A stretch of DNA of 64,000 nucleotides from Streptomyces griseus. Its GTDB lineage: Bacteria; Actinomycetota; Actinomycetes; Streptomycetales; Streptomycetaceae. This document shows, one piece after another, positions 34,319-45,000 of this stretch (its first letter is position 1; each line of letters begins with the position of its first letter). Made by a program: the position numbers and the translations under genes. The notes below the pieces were generated by a model, which had not been told where the DNA came from, searched no databases, and saw only the letters and a list, made by a program, of their open reading frames with translations. The DNA is taken from the NCBI RefSeq assembly GCF_900460065.1, contig NZ_UAVD01000024.1, positions 310,001 through 374,000 on the forward strand, read 5' to 3'.

Positions 34319-35509
34319 GTGAGACGCATGACGGCACGACCCGCGAACGCGCATCAGGCGCGGCTGCTCCGGCTGCTGCGCGACGGGGGCCCCAACTCCC
34401 GTGCGCAACTGGGCGATCAGGTCGATCTGTCGCGCTCGAAGCTCGCCGTCGAGGTGGACCGGCTGCTGGAGACCGGCCTGGTGGTCGCCGACGGACTCGC
34501 CGCGTCGCGCGGCGGGCGCCGCTCGCACAACATCAGGCTCGCTCCCGAACTGCGGTTCCTCGGGGTCGACATCGGCGCCACCTCGATCGACGTGGCCGTC
34601 ACCAACGCGGAGCTGGAGGTCCTGGGACACCTCAACCACCCGATGGACGTGCGCGAGGGCCCCGTCGCCGTCTTCGAACAGGTGCTGTCGCTGGCCGCCA
34701 AGCTGCGGGCCTCCGGGCTCGCGGAGGGCTTCGACGGCGCGGGCATCGGGGTCCCCGGCCCCGTCCGCTTCCCCGAGGGCGTGCCGGTCGCGCCGCCGAT
34801 CATGCCGGGCTGGGACGGTTTCCCGGTCCGCGAGGCGCTCAGCCAGGAGCTGGGCTGCCCCGTCATGGTCGACAACGACGTGAACCTCATGGCGATGGGG
34901 GAGCAGCACGCGGGCGTGGCCCGCTCCGTGGGCGACTACCTCTGCGTCAAGATCGGTACGGGCATCGGCTGCGGGATCGTCGTCGGCGGCGAGGTCTACC
35001 GGGGTACGACCGGCAGCGCCGGCGACATCGGGCACATCCAGGTGGACCCGGACGGCCGGGCCTGCGCCTGCGGCAACAAGGGCTGCCTGGAGGCCCACTT
35101 CAGCGGCGCCGCCCTCGCCCGCGACGCGGAGGACGCGGCCCGGGAGGGCCGCTCGCCCGAGCTCGCCGCCCGGCTGGAGGCGGCGGGCCGCCTCACCGCC
35201 GCCGACGTGGCCGCGGCCGCCGCCGCCGGGGACGCCGCCGCGCTCGACCTGATCCGCGAAGGCGGCAATCGGCTCGGCCAGGTGATCGCGAGCCTGGTCA
35301 GCTTCTTCAATCCCGGTCTGGTGGTGATCGGCGGCGGGGTCACCGGCCTCGGTCACAACCTCCTCGCCAGTGTCCGCACCCAGGTCTACAAGCAGTCCCT
35401 GCCCCTGGCCACCGGCAACCTCCCCATCGTGCTGGGCGAACTGGGGCCCACCGCCGGAGTGATCGGCGCGGCCCGGCTCATCAGCGACCACCTCTTCTCA
35501 CCGGCCTGA
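34319..35509 (+). CDS. ROK-family transcriptional regulator
   Basis: A 396-residue ROK repressor. Residues 10-65 are a winged helix-turn-helix (ANAHQARLLRLLRDGGPNSRAQLGDQVDLSRSKLAVEVDRLLE). The rest is a sugar-kinase fold with GVDIGATSIDVAV, GIGVPGPV, IGTGIGCGIVVGG and the zinc motif CACGNKGCLEAHFSG. It should bind a sugar or sugar phosphate and repress the ABC operon that follows. GTG 34319 follows GGGAGGGA; ATG 34328 is an alternative start. Expression probably depends on its own upstream motif. Confidence 0.92.
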   Translation: MRRMTARPANAHQARLLRLLRDGGPNSRAQLGDQVDLSRSKLAVEVDRLLETGLVVADGLAASRGGRRSHNIRLAPELRFLGVDIGATSIDVAVTNAELEVLGHLNHPMDVREGPVAVFEQVLSLAAKLRASGLAEGFDGAGIGVPGPVRFPEGVPVAPPIMPGWDGFPVREALSQELGCPVMVDNDVNLMAMGEQHAGVARSVGDYLCVKIGTGIGCGIVVGGEVYRGTTGSAGDIGHIQVDPDGRACACGNKGCLEAHFSGAALARDAEDAAREGRSPELAARLEAAGRLTAADVAAAAAAGDAAALDLIREGGNRLGQVIASLVSFFNPGLVVIGGGVTGLGHNLLASVRTQVYKQSLPLATGNLPIVLGELGPTAGVIGAARLISDHLFSPA

Positions 35510-35734
35510 CCCACAGGGCCGTACGCACCACCGCATTGGTCAGGTACCCGGCGCCCGCCCGGTACTAGTCAGGTACTCGTCAGGTCCTCGCTCGTCAGGT
35601 ACCAGTCAGCAGCCGTTCGCGGTGCCGCCGGCTCCACGGCACCTCCAGCCCTGCGCCCTGTCCGCTCACCGGCCCTCCCCGGCCCTCGGCACCCGCCCGA
35701 GCAGGGGAGACCCCATTCGCCGAGGGGATTCGTC
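35510..35734 (+). promoter_or_regulatory. Leader of the sugar ABC operon with GTCAGGTAC repeats
   Basis: 225 bp with four direct repeats of GTCAGGTAC or GTCAGGTCC (starting 35539, 35568, 35579 and 35594). The repeats are not in phase with the helix (spacings 29, 11 and 15 bp). A similar pair occurs upstream of the final TIM-barrel gene at 53505. No consensus -35/-10 is visible. Confidence 0.4.
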
Positions 35735-37258
35735 ATGGCACCAGAACCACCCCTGCTCACCATGTCCGGCATCACCAAGCTCTTTCCGGGCGTCCGTGCC
35801 CTGGACGGCGTCGACCTGGAGGTCCAGGCCGGCGAGGTCCACTGCCTCCTCGGCCAGAACGGCGCCGGCAAGTCCACCCTCATCAAGGTGCTCGCCGGAG
35901 CCCACCAGCCCAACGACGGCGAGATCACCTGGCGCGGCGAGACCGTCCAGCTCAAGTCGCCGATCGCCGCCATGCGCCTGGGCATCGCGACCATCTACCA
36001 GGAACTCGACCTGGTCGAGGGCCTGTCGGTCGCCGAGAACGTCTTCCTCGGCCACGAGCCGACCAGCGCCGGCTTCATCGTCCGTACGGGAGAGGGGCGC
36101 GCCGCCGCGCAAGCGCTGCTGGCCCGCCTCGGGCACCCGGAGATCGACCCCGCCCGGCACGTCGGCGACCTCTCCGCCGCCCAGCAGCAGATCGTCTCCA
36201 TGGCCCGGGCGCTCTCCCACGACGTCCGCCTCATCGTGATGGACGAGCCCTCCGCCGCCCTCGACCCGGACGAGGTCGACAACCTCTTCCGGATCGTCGA
36301 CGGTCTCACCGCCGACGGGGTGGCCGTCGTCTACATCTCGCACCGTCTCGAGGAGATCCGCCGCATCGGCGACCGGGTCACCGTCATCAAGGACGGCAGG
36401 ACCGTGGCCGTCGGACTGCCCGCCGCCGGCACACCCACCCGCGACATCGTTGCCATGATGACCGGCCGGGACGTCGCCTATGTCTTCCCGCCGCGACCGG
36501 AGGAGTCGGCCGCCGCCACCGCCGAACCCGTGCTCCGGGTCCAGGGCCTCTCCCGCAAGGGCGAGTTCGCCCCCGTGGACCTCGAACTGCGCCCCGGCGA
36601 GATCGTCGGACTCGCCGGGCTCGTCGGCTCGGGCCGCTCGGAGATCCTGGAGACGATCTACGGGGCGCGCAGGGCGAGCACCGGGACCGTCACCGTCGCC
36701 GGACAGCGGCTCCGCCCCGGCAGCGTCCGCGCCGCCGTCGCCGCGGGCATCGGTCTCGCCCCCGAGGAACGCAAGGCGCAGGCGCTGCTGATGACCGAAT
36801 CGGTCACCCGCAACGTCTCGGTCTCCTCCCTCTCCCGCTTCGCCCGGATCGGCTGGATCGACCGGGGCGGGGAGCGGAAGGCCGCGCGGGGCGCCACCCG
36901 CGAACTGCAGATGCGGCCCGACAACCCGGACGCCGCCGTCCGCACCCTCTCCGGCGGCAACCAGCAGAAAGCCGTCCTCGCCCGCTGGCTGCTGCGCGGC
37001 TGCCGGGTCCTGCTGCTGGACGAACCCACCCGTGGCGTCGACGTCGGCGCGCGCGCCGAGCTCTACGCCGTGATCCGCCGGCTGGCCGACGAAGGCCTCG
37101 CCGTCCTGCTCGTCTCCAGCGAAGTGCCCGAAGTCCTGGGCCTCGCCGACCGGGTGCTGGTCCTCCGTGAGGGCGAGGTGGTCCACACGGCCCCCGCCCA
37201 GGAACTCGACGAGCACCGCGTACTCGACCTCGTGATGGAAGGGAGCCCGACGCCATGA
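35735..37258 (+). CDS. Sugar ABC transporter, double-domain ATPase (RbsA/MglA type)
   Basis: A 507-residue tandem ATPase of the CUT2 class. Domain 1 has Walker A GQNGAGKST and Walker B LIVMDEPSAAL; its signature is LSAAQQQ rather than LSGGQ. Domain 2 has a degenerate P-loop (GLVGSGRSE) typical of the family, an intact LSGGNQQK and LLLDEPTRGVDVGAR. It powers uptake of a monosaccharide or cyclitol with the permease and binding protein that follow. Its stop overlaps the permease start by 4 bp. Confidence 0.94.
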   Translation: MAPEPPLLTMSGITKLFPGVRALDGVDLEVQAGEVHCLLGQNGAGKSTLIKVLAGAHQPNDGEITWRGETVQLKSPIAAMRLGIATIYQELDLVEGLSVAENVFLGHEPTSAGFIVRTGEGRAAAQALLARLGHPEIDPARHVGDLSAAQQQIVSMARALSHDVRLIVMDEPSAALDPDEVDNLFRIVDGLTADGVAVVYISHRLEEIRRIGDRVTVIKDGRTVAVGLPAAGTPTRDIVAMMTGRDVAYVFPPRPEESAAATAEPVLRVQGLSRKGEFAPVDLELRPGEIVGLAGLVGSGRSEILETIYGARRASTGTVTVAGQRLRPGSVRAAVAAGIGLAPEERKAQALLMTESVTRNVSVSSLSRFARIGWIDRGGERKAARGATRELQMRPDNPDAAVRTLSGGNQQKAVLARWLLRGCRVLLLDEPTRGVDVGARAELYAVIRRLADEGLAVLLVSSEVPEVLGLADRVLVLREGEVVHTAPAQELDEHRVLDLVMEGSPTP

Positions 37259-38307
37259 CACAGCCCGCCCCGTCGGCGCAGCACAACGGGCCGGACAAGG
37301 GGACCCTCGCCGGCCCCTCCGACGCGCCGCCCCGGAAGCCGGGCGGGGGCACGCCGGCCCTCGGCCTGCGGCTCGACGTCCGGATCCTGTCCCTGCTCGG
37401 CGTCCTGGCCGCCCTGGTCCTGGTCGGCGGCATCACCGAACCGGACGCCTTCCTGGACACCGGGAACCTCCAGCTGATCCTGACCCAGGCGTCCGTCATC
37501 GGTGTCGTCACCGTCGGCATGACCTTCGTCATCATCAGCGGGGGCATCGACCTCTCCGTCGGCGCCATGGTCGCCCTCGCCTCGGTGTGGGCGACGACCC
37601 TGGCCACCCAGGAGTACGGCTTCGCGGGCATCGCGTTCACCGCGGTCATCGTCGGCCTGGCCGCCGGTCTCGTGAACGGAGTCCTCATCGCGTACGGCGG
37701 CATGGTCCCGTTCATCGCGACGCTGGCCATGCTCGCCTCGGCGCGCGGACTCGCCCTCCAGATCACCGACGGCAAGACCCAGATCGTCACCGTGGACTCG
37801 GTCCTGGACCTCGGGCTCCCCGACTCCTACATCCTCGGCATCCCGCCGCTGGTCATCATGTTCGCCGTGGTCACCGCCGTCGGCTGGCTCATCCTGAACC
37901 GGACCACCTTCGGCCGCCGCACCGTCGCCGTCGGCGGCAACGCCGAGGCCGCCCGGCTCGCCGGGATCGACGTCCGACGCCAGCGCCTCTACCTCTACCT
38001 GCTGTCCGGGCTCTGCTGCGGCATCGCCGCCTTCATGCTGATCGTGCTCGCCGGCTCCGGCCAGAACACCAACGGCAACCTGTACGAGCTCGACGCCATC
38101 GCCGCCGCGATCATCGGCGGAACCCTGCTCAGCGGCGGCCGGGGCACCATCGTCGGCTCCGTCCTCGGCGTCCTGATCTTCACCACGATCACCAACATCT
38201 TCGCCCTGAACAACCTCCAGAGCGACGTCCAGCAGATCGCCAAGGGCGCCATCATCGTCGCCGCCGTCCTCGTCCAGCGCCGCACCATGCGCGGCCGGGA
38301 GACCTGA
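37255..38307 (+). CDS. Sugar ABC transporter permease (RbsC/XylH type)
   Basis: A 350-residue CUT2 permease with about ten membrane helices. The family motifs FVIISGGIDLSVGAMVAL and GGNAEAARLAGIDVRR (cytosolic coupling loop) and the late AIIGGTLLSGGRGTIVGSVLG are all present. A 40-residue Pro/Gly-rich cytosolic tail precedes the first helix. ATGA overlap with the ATPase gene shows tight coupling. Confidence 0.94.
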   Translation: MTQPAPSAQHNGPDKGTLAGPSDAPPRKPGGGTPALGLRLDVRILSLLGVLAALVLVGGITEPDAFLDTGNLQLILTQASVIGVVTVGMTFVIISGGIDLSVGAMVALASVWATTLATQEYGFAGIAFTAVIVGLAAGLVNGVLIAYGGMVPFIATLAMLASARGLALQITDGKTQIVTVDSVLDLGLPDSYILGIPPLVIMFAVVTAVGWLILNRTTFGRRTVAVGGNAEAARLAGIDVRRQRLYLYLLSGLCCGIAAFMLIVLAGSGQNTNGNLYELDAIAAAIIGGTLLSGGRGTIVGSVLGVLIFTTITNIFALNNLQSDVQQIAKGAIIVAAVLVQRRTMRGRET

Positions 38308-38391
38308 GGCCCCGGCCACGAACGACCCGGGCACCTGAACGCCCCGCCCCCGCACCTCGTACACACCCACCGGATGAAGGGTCAGACCGCC

Positions 38392-39426
38392 ATGCCAGAA
38401 ACCAGCCGCAGAGGGCTGCTGTTCGGAACCGCCGCCGTCTCCGCGGGTGCCCTCCTCACCGCCTGCACCAGCAACGAGCCCAAGAAGACCGAGTCGGCCG
38501 CCAAGAGCGCCCCCGCCGACGACAAGCCGGGCAAGGCCGTCACCATCGGCTTCGCCGGACCGCAGGCCGACCACGGCTGGCTCAACGCGATCAACGTGAA
38601 CGCCAAGTCCCGGGCGGAGACGTACTCCGACGTCACCCTGGAGACCACCGAGGGCTCCAACGACACGGCCGCCCAGATCGGCCAGGTCAAGACCCTCATC
38701 AACAAGAAGGTCGACGTCCTCGTCGTCCTCCCCGCCGACGGCAAGGCCCTCACCCAGGTCGGCCTGGAGGCCATGAGGGCGGGCATCCCCGTCGTCAACC
38801 TGGACCGCATCTTCGCCTCCCCGCAGGCGTACCGCTGCTGGGTCGGCGGCGACAACTACGGCATGGGCCTCAACGCCGGCCACTACATCGGCGAACAGCT
38901 CAAGGACAAGCCGAACGCCAAGGTCGTCGAGCTCGCCGGGATCGACAACCTGGAGCTGACCAAGCAGCGCAGCCAGGGCTTCGCCGACGCCCTGAAGAAC
39001 TACTCCAACATCAAGCTGGTGGCCCGTCAGGCAGCGGACTTCACCGTGGAGTCGGGCCAGGCCAAGATGGCCCAGCTCCTCCAGGCGCAGAAGCAGTTCG
39101 ACGCCCTCTGGAACCACGACGACGACCAGGGAGTGGGGGCGCTCCGCGCCATCCAGCAGGCGGGCCGCGACGAGTTCATCATGGTGGGCGGCGCCGGCGC
39201 CAAGTCCGCGATGGACGCCATCAAGGCCGACGACTCGGTGATCAAGGCGACCGTCCTCTACCCGCCGACGATGGCGGCCTCCGCGATCGACCTGGCGCGG
39301 GCGCTCGGCCAGTCCAAGGGCGTCAGCGGCCTCTCCGAGATGGAGATCCCGACCTCCCTCACCCTGTACTCCGCGGTCGTGACGAAGGACAACATCGACC
39401 AGTACCTGCCGACGGGCTTCAACTGA
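38392..39426 (+). CDS. Sugar ABC transporter substrate-binding lipoprotein
   Basis: A 344-residue periplasmic-binding-protein family I lipoprotein. It has a twin-arginine signal (TSRRGLLFG) and a lipobox ending LLTAC. The mature part begins VTIGFAGPQADHGWLNAINVNAK and contains NKKVDVLVVLPADGKALTQV and VVNLDRIF, typical of ribose/xylose/inositol binders. The ligand is unknown; a cyclitol would fit the neighbourhood. ATG 38392 has GAAGGG upstream; the in-frame ATG at 38374 has weaker pairing. Confidence 0.92.
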   Translation: MPETSRRGLLFGTAAVSAGALLTACTSNEPKKTESAAKSAPADDKPGKAVTIGFAGPQADHGWLNAINVNAKSRAETYSDVTLETTEGSNDTAAQIGQVKTLINKKVDVLVVLPADGKALTQVGLEAMRAGIPVVNLDRIFASPQAYRCWVGGDNYGMGLNAGHYIGEQLKDKPNAKVVELAGIDNLELTKQRSQGFADALKNYSNIKLVARQAADFTVESGQAKMAQLLQAQKQFDALWNHDDDQGVGALRAIQQAGRDEFIMVGGAGAKSAMDAIKADDSVIKATVLYPPTMAASAIDLARALGQSKGVSGLSEMEIPTSLTLYSAVVTKDNIDQYLPTGFN

Positions 39427-39434
39427 CCGGGACT

Positions 39435-39463
39435 CCGGGGGGCGCGGAGAGCGCGTCCCCCGG
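39435..39463 (+). terminator. Intra-operon hairpin after the binding-protein gene
   Basis: A 12-bp stem (39435-39446 with 39452-39463, one G-U pair) and a 5-nt loop, 9 bp past the binding-protein stop. Such hairpins commonly stabilise binding-protein mRNA or cut read-through to the genes that follow. Confidence 0.6.
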
Positions 39464-39497
39464 CCCGTTACCGCACACCGACGAGGAGGAAGTCCGC

Positions 39498-40733
39498 ATG
39501 GCCCGTAGTCAAGAGACGGAAACGCACGGCCCCGCACCGTCGCCGCAGGAGGCGCCGGGAACGCTCGGGGTCGGCATGGTCGGATACGCGTTCATGGGCG
39601 CCGCCCACTCGCAGGGCTGGCGCACTGCGGGACACGTCTTCGACCTGCCCCTGCGACCCGCTCTCGCCGCGATCTGCGGACGCGACCGTGCGGCGGTCGA
39701 CGCCGCCGCCGCCCGGCACGGCTGGGCGGCCGCGGAGACCGACTGGCGGGCCCTGATCGCCCGGGACGACGTCCAGCTGATCGACATCTGCACCCCCGGC
39801 GACAGCCACGCGGAGATCGCCATCGCCGCCCTGGAGGCGGGCAAGCACGTCCTGTGCGAGAAGCCGCTCGCCAACAACGTCGCCGAGGCCGAGGCCATGG
39901 TCCGCGCGGCCGAGGCGGCCTCCGCGCGCGGGCAGGTGGCGATGGTGGGCTTCAACTACCGCAAGGTGCCGGCGATCTCCTTCGCCCGGCAGCTCATCGC
40001 GGAGGGCCGGCTCGGCCCGCTGCGCCACGTGCGCGCCACCTACCTCCAGGACTGGCTGGTCGACCCGGCCTCCCCGCTCACCTGGCGGCTCAAGCGCGAA
40101 CACGCCGGGTCCGGCGCGCTCGGGGACCTCGGCGCCCACATCGTCGACCTCGCCCAGTATCTTTCGGGCGAACTGCTCACCGGCGTCTCCGCCGTGGCCG
40201 AGACCTTCGTACGCGAGCGGCCCCTGCTCGCCGGGGCGCCCGCCGGGCTCTCCGGCGGCGCCGACACGGTGGAGCGGGGCGAGGTCACCGTCGACGACGC
40301 GGCGATCTTCACCGGCCGTCTCGCCTCCGGCGCCCTGGCCTCCTTCGAGGCGACCCGGATGGCGGCGGGGCGCAAGAACGCCCTGCGCCTGGAGATCAAC
40401 GGCGAGCTGGGCTCCCTCGCCTTCGACCTGGAACGGCTCAACGAGCTGTCCTTCCACGACCACACCGAACCCGCCGCCACCGCCGGCTTCCGCCGCGTCC
40501 TCGTCACCGAACCCGAGCACCCCTACCTGGAGGCCTGGTGGCCGCCGGGCCACGGCCTCGGCTACGAACACACCTTCGTCCACCAGGCCCGCGACGTGGT
40601 GCGCACGATCGCCGAGGGCGCTCCTCCCGTACCGTCGTTCGCGGACGGCCTCCAGGTGCAGCGGGTGCTCGCCGCCGTGGAGGAGAGCGCCGCCAAGAAC
40701 TCCGTACACACCCCGGTCCCGTCCCCGTCCTAG
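39498..40733 (+). CDS. Gfo/Idh/MocA-family oxidoreductase
   Basis: A 411-residue NAD(P)-dependent sugar or cyclitol oxidoreductase. The Rossmann loop is [18 protein letters not shown] (about residues 20-37) and the active-site motif is CEKPLANN (about 118-125). The later NYRKVPA and [16 protein letters not shown] place it among inositol/glucoside 3-dehydrogenases. It would oxidise a ring hydroxyl to a keto group. ATG 39498 has GAGGAGG upstream. It is followed after 13 bp by a TIM-barrel isomerase, a standard pair in keto-sugar pathways. Confidence 0.92.
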   Translation: MARSQETETHGPAPSPQEAPGTLGVGMVGYAFMGAAHSQGWRTAGHVFDLPLRPALAAICGRDRAAVDAAAARHGWAAAETDWRALIARDDVQLIDICTPGDSHAEIAIAALEAGKHVLCEKPLANNVAEAEAMVRAAEAASARGQVAMVGFNYRKVPAISFARQLIAEGRLGPLRHVRATYLQDWLVDPASPLTWRLKREHAGSGALGDLGAHIVDLAQYLSGELLTGVSAVAETFVRERPLLAGAPAGLSGGADTVERGEVTVDDAAIFTGRLASGALASFEATRMAAGRKNALRLEINGELGSLAFDLERLNELSFHDHTEPAATAGFRRVLVTEPEHPYLEAWWPPGHGLGYEHTFVHQARDVVRTIAEGAPPVPSFADGLQVQRVLAAVEESAAKNSVHTPVPSPS

Positions 40734-40746
40734 GAGGCTGCCGCCC

Positions 40747-41751
40747 ATGCCCCGCCCCTTCACCCTGTTCACCGGCCAGTGGGCCGACCTCCCGCTGGAG
40801 GAGGTCTGCCGGCACGCCCGGGACTTCGGCTACGACGGACTCGAACTCGCCTGCTGGGGAGACCACTTCGAGGTCGACAAGGCGCTGTCCGACCCCGGCT
40901 ACCTGGACACCAGGCACCAACTGCTCGACAAGTACGGCCTGAAGTGCTTCGCGATCTCCAACCACCTGGTCGGCCAGGCCGTCTGCGACGACCCGATCGA
41001 CGAACGCCACCAGGGCATCGTGCCCGCCCGCATCTGGGGCGACGGCGAACCCGAGGGCGTACGCCGGCGGGCCGCCGCCGAGATCGCGGACACCGCCCGG
41101 GCGGCCGCCGCCTTCGGGGTGGACACGGTCATCGGGTTCACCGGCTCCTCGATCTGGCACCTCGTCGCGATGTTCCCGCCCGTCCCGCCGCACATGATCG
41201 AGCGGGGCTACGAGGACTTCGCCGAGCGCTGGAACCCGATCCTGGACGTCTTCGACGCCGAGGGGGTGCGCTTCGCCCACGAGGTGCACCCGAGCGAGAT
41301 CGCCTACGACTACTGGACCACCAAGCGCGCGCTCGAAGCGGTGGACCACCGGCCCGCGTTCGGGCTGAACTTCGACCCCAGCCACTTCGTCTGGCAGGAC
41401 CTGGACCCGGTCAACTTCCTCTACGACTTCCGCGACCGGATCTACCACGTGGACTGCAAGGAGGCCCGCAAGCGCCTGGACGGCCGCAACGGCCGTCTCG
41501 GCTCGCACCTGCCGTGGGGCGACCCGCGGCGCGGCTGGGACTTCGTCTCGGCGGGCCACGGCGACGTCCCCTGGGAGGACGTCTTCCGGATGCTCCGGTC
41601 CATCGGCTACGAGGGGCCGGTCTCGGTCGAGTGGGAGGACGCCGGCATGGACCGGCTGCACGGCGCGCCCGAAGCGCTTGCCAGCCTGAAGCGGTTCGAC
41701 TTCGACCCGCCGTCGGCCTCCTTCGACGCGGCCTTCGGCGGCGGCGAGTAG
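40747..41751 (+). CDS. Sugar phosphate isomerase/epimerase (xylose-isomerase-like TIM barrel)
   Basis: A 334-residue AP-endonuclease-2-fold TIM barrel, close to IolE/IolI-like and 3-keto-sugar-processing enzymes. Metal-site stretches are [37 protein letters not shown] and [12 protein letters not shown]. It would isomerise or eliminate from the keto-sugar made by the preceding oxidoreductase. It ends the first operon; a terminator hairpin follows within 15 bp. Confidence 0.9.
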   Translation: MPRPFTLFTGQWADLPLEEVCRHARDFGYDGLELACWGDHFEVDKALSDPGYLDTRHQLLDKYGLKCFAISNHLVGQAVCDDPIDERHQGIVPARIWGDGEPEGVRRRAAAEIADTARAAAAFGVDTVIGFTGSSIWHLVAMFPPVPPHMIERGYEDFAERWNPILDVFDAEGVRFAHEVHPSEIAYDYWTTKRALEAVDHRPAFGLNFDPSHFVWQDLDPVNFLYDFRDRIYHVDCKEARKRLDGRNGRLGSHLPWGDPRRGWDFVSAGHGDVPWEDVFRMLRSIGYEGPVSVEWEDAGMDRLHGAPEALASLKRFDFDPPSASFDAAFGGGE

Positions 41752-42072
41752 CAGGAACGACCCAGGGCCTTCCGTCCGGACCGGACGGAAGGCCCCAGCC
41801 CCGGGGCGTGATCCGGTTCACGGCCCTCCGCCCCCGGGGCTGCCTCGCGCTGCCCGGAAACTCCTTTGTCCTGGCGGAAGCAGAAGTTCGACTTACCTGT
41901 CGCACAAGGGCTTTCCGTCGAGGACGAACAGGTCTACCGTCCATTTCGTGTACACGACATGACTCGCGTCACCGGGGTCGCTCCCGTCCCGGGTGACGCA
42001 TGCGCGGCAGTCCCCGCGCAGCACGGCACGGCTACACCCGCCCGTACAACCGGCACTCTCCGGAGGACCTAC
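41752..42072 (+). promoter_or_regulatory. Intergenic region upstream of the ThuA gene
   Basis: 321 bp holding the terminator of the previous operon (41765-41795), the motif CCTTTGTCCTG at 41863-41873 with GTT at 41886, and a possible -10 TACCGT at 41935-41940. The same order is seen before the ROK gene (possible -10 TACGTT at 34266-34271). No gene is seen in it. Confidence 0.55.
41765..41795 (+). terminator. Hairpin terminator of the transporter/oxidoreductase operon
   Basis: A perfect 15-bp inverted repeat (41765-41779 and 41781-41795) around one base, so the real loop takes a few inner pairs. It lies 13 bp past the TIM-barrel stop. Confidence 0.72.
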
Positions 42073-45000
42073 GTGCACAGAACCAGAAAGCGGCTCCTGG
42101 CCCGGACCCGCGTCCGCAAAACGCTCGCGCTGTTCACCGGCGGCCTGCTCGCGGCCGCCACCCTGACCCTCGGCTCCGCCCCCGGGGCCACCGCCCACCC
42201 GGGACACCCCGGGCACGACGAGCCCGTGGCGGAGGACTTCCAGCAGGTCACCCTCGCCAAGGGCGCCGAGGAGACCGGCGAGCCCATGTCGCTCGCCGTC
42301 CTCCCGGACCGCAGCGTGCTGCACACCTCGCGCAGCGGCGAGCTGCGGATCACCGACAGCGCCGGCAACACCAAGATCTCCGGCACCCTCCCCGTGTACA
42401 CGCACGACGAGGAAGGCCTCCAAGGCGTCGGAGTCGACCCGGACTTCGCCGAGAACCGGGCGATCTACCTCTTCTACGCGCCGCCGATGGACACCCCCGC
42501 GGGCGACGCCCCGGAGACCGGCACGGCCGCCGACTTCGCGAAGTTCGAGGGCGTGAACCGGCTCTCCCGCTTCGTCCTCAACGAGGACGGCACCCTCGAC
42601 ACCGCCAGCGAGAAGAAGGTCCTGGACGTCGCCACCTCGCGCGGCACCTGCTGCCACGTCGGCGGTGACATCGACTTCGACGCCGAGGGCAACCTCTACC
42701 TCTCCACCGGCGACGACACCAACCCCTTCGCCTCCGACGGCTTCACCCCGATCGACGACCGCCCCGACCGCAACCCGGCCTTCGACGCCCGCCGCACCTC
42801 GGGCAACACCAACGACCTGCGCGGCAAGATCCTGCGCATCAAGGTCGCCGAGGACGGCTCGTACACGATCCCGGAGGGGAACCTCTTCGCGCCCGGGACG
42901 GACAAGACACGCCCCGAGATCTACGCGATGGGCTTCCGCAACCCGTTCCGCTTCTCCGTCGACCAGGCCACCGGCACCGTGTACGTCGGCGACTACGGCC
43001 CCGACGCCGGCGCCGCCGACCCCAAGCGCGGACCCGCAGGGAAGGTCGAGTTCGCCCGGGTGACGAAGGCCGCCAACTTCGGCTGGCCCTTCTGCGTCGG
43101 CGACAACGAGCCGTACATCGACTACGACTTCGCCACCAAGACCTCCGGCGCCGCCTTCGACTGCGCCGCACCGAAGAACGAGTCCCCGCACAACACCGGA
43201 CTCGTCGACCTGCCCCCCGCCGAAGCCGCGTGGATCCCGTACGACGGCGGCTCCGTGCCCGAGTTCGGCACCGGCTCCGAATCCCCGATGGGCGGACCCG
43301 TCTACCGCTACGACGCGGACCTGGACTCCCCGGTGAAGTTCCCCGAGGCCTACGACGGCGACTTCTTCGCCGGTGAGTTCGGCCGCCGGTGGATCAAGCG
43401 CATCGAGCAGGACGCCGACGGCGCCGTCCAGTCCATCAACGACGTGCCGTGGTCCGGCACCCAGATCATGGACATGGCCTTCGGCCCGGACGGGGCGCTG
43501 TACGTCCTCGACTACGGCCTCGCCTGGTTCGGCGGCGACGAGAACTCCGCGCTCTACCGCATCGAGAACGCCACCGGAGGCCGCTCGCCCATCGCCGAGG
43601 CCTCGGCGAACAAGACCTCCGGCACCGCACCCCTCAAGGTGAAGTTCTCCTCGGCCGGCACGTCCGACGGCGACGGCGACGCCCTGACCTACTCCTGGGA
43701 CTTCGGCGACGGCTCCACCTCCACCGCCGCCGACCCGACGCACACGTACAAGAAGAACGGCACCTACACGGCCACCCTCACCGCCGAGGACCCGACCGGC
43801 CGCACCGGCTCCGCCAGCGTCCACGTCACCGTCGGCAACACCGCCCCGACCGTCGAACTGGTGCTTCCCGAGGACGGACAACTCTTCGAGTTCGGCGACT
43901 CCGTGCCGTTCAAGGTGAACGTCAGCGACCCGGAGGACGGCACCATCGACTGCACCAAGGTCGAGGTCAAGTTCACCCTGGGCCACGACAGCCACGGCCA
44001 CGACATCACCACCGAGCACGGCTGCGAGGGCACCATCAAGACCGCCATGGAAGGCGGCCACGACCCCAACGCCAACATCTACGGCGGCATCTCGGCCTCC
44101 TACACCGACAACGGCGGTGGCGGCCAGGCCAAGCTGACCGGCAAGGACGCCTCCCGGCTCCAGCCCAAGCACCGCCAGGCCGAGCACTTCGACGCCTCCT
44201 CCGGCGTCACCACCCCGGGCAAGTCCAGCGCCCACGGCGGCAAGACCGTCGGCGACATCCACAACGACGACTGGATCTCCTTCAAGACCTACGTCCTGGG
44301 CGGCACCACCAAGCTCACCGCCCGCGTCTCGTCGGCCGGCTCCGGCGGCTTCCTGGAGGTGCGCACCGGATCGCCCACCGGCAAGATCCTCGGCTCGGGA
44401 CCCGTCCCGGTGACCGGCAGCTGGGACACCTTCCAGGACATCGACATCCCGCTGCGCGGCGCGCCCAAGAAGCAGACCGAACTCTTCCTGGTCTTCAAGG
44501 GCGGCGACGGAGCGCTCTACGACATCGACGACTTCGAACTGTCCGACACCCCGGTCGACAGGACCGCCAAGCGCGTCCTGGTCTTCTCCAAGACCGCCGG
44601 CTTCCGCCACGACTCGATCCCCACGGGCATCGCGGCCCTGAAGGAGATCGGCAAGGACACCAACATCACGGTCGACTCCACCGAGTCCGCCGCCCAGTTC
44701 ACCACCAGCAACCTGGCCCGCTACGACGCCGTCGCGTTCCTCTCCACCACCGGTGACGTCCTCAACGCCGAACAGCAGAAGGCGTTCGAGAACTACGTCG
44801 CCACCGGCGGCGGTTACGTCGGCATCCACGCCGCCGCCGACACGGAGTACGACTGGAAGTTCTACGGCGGCCTCGTCGGCGCCTACTTCGACTCCCACCC
44901 GCAGATCCAGCCCGCCACCGTCCGCGTCGAGGACCACGACCACCCCGCCACCGCCCACCTCGACGAGGAGTGGCAGCGCACCGACGAGTGGTACAACTAC

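Noticed and set aside
41866..42072. N-terminal extension of the ThuA protein before the signal peptide
   Set aside because: It would bury the signal peptide inside the protein and covers the promoter motif; GTG 42073 has a clear ribosome-binding site.
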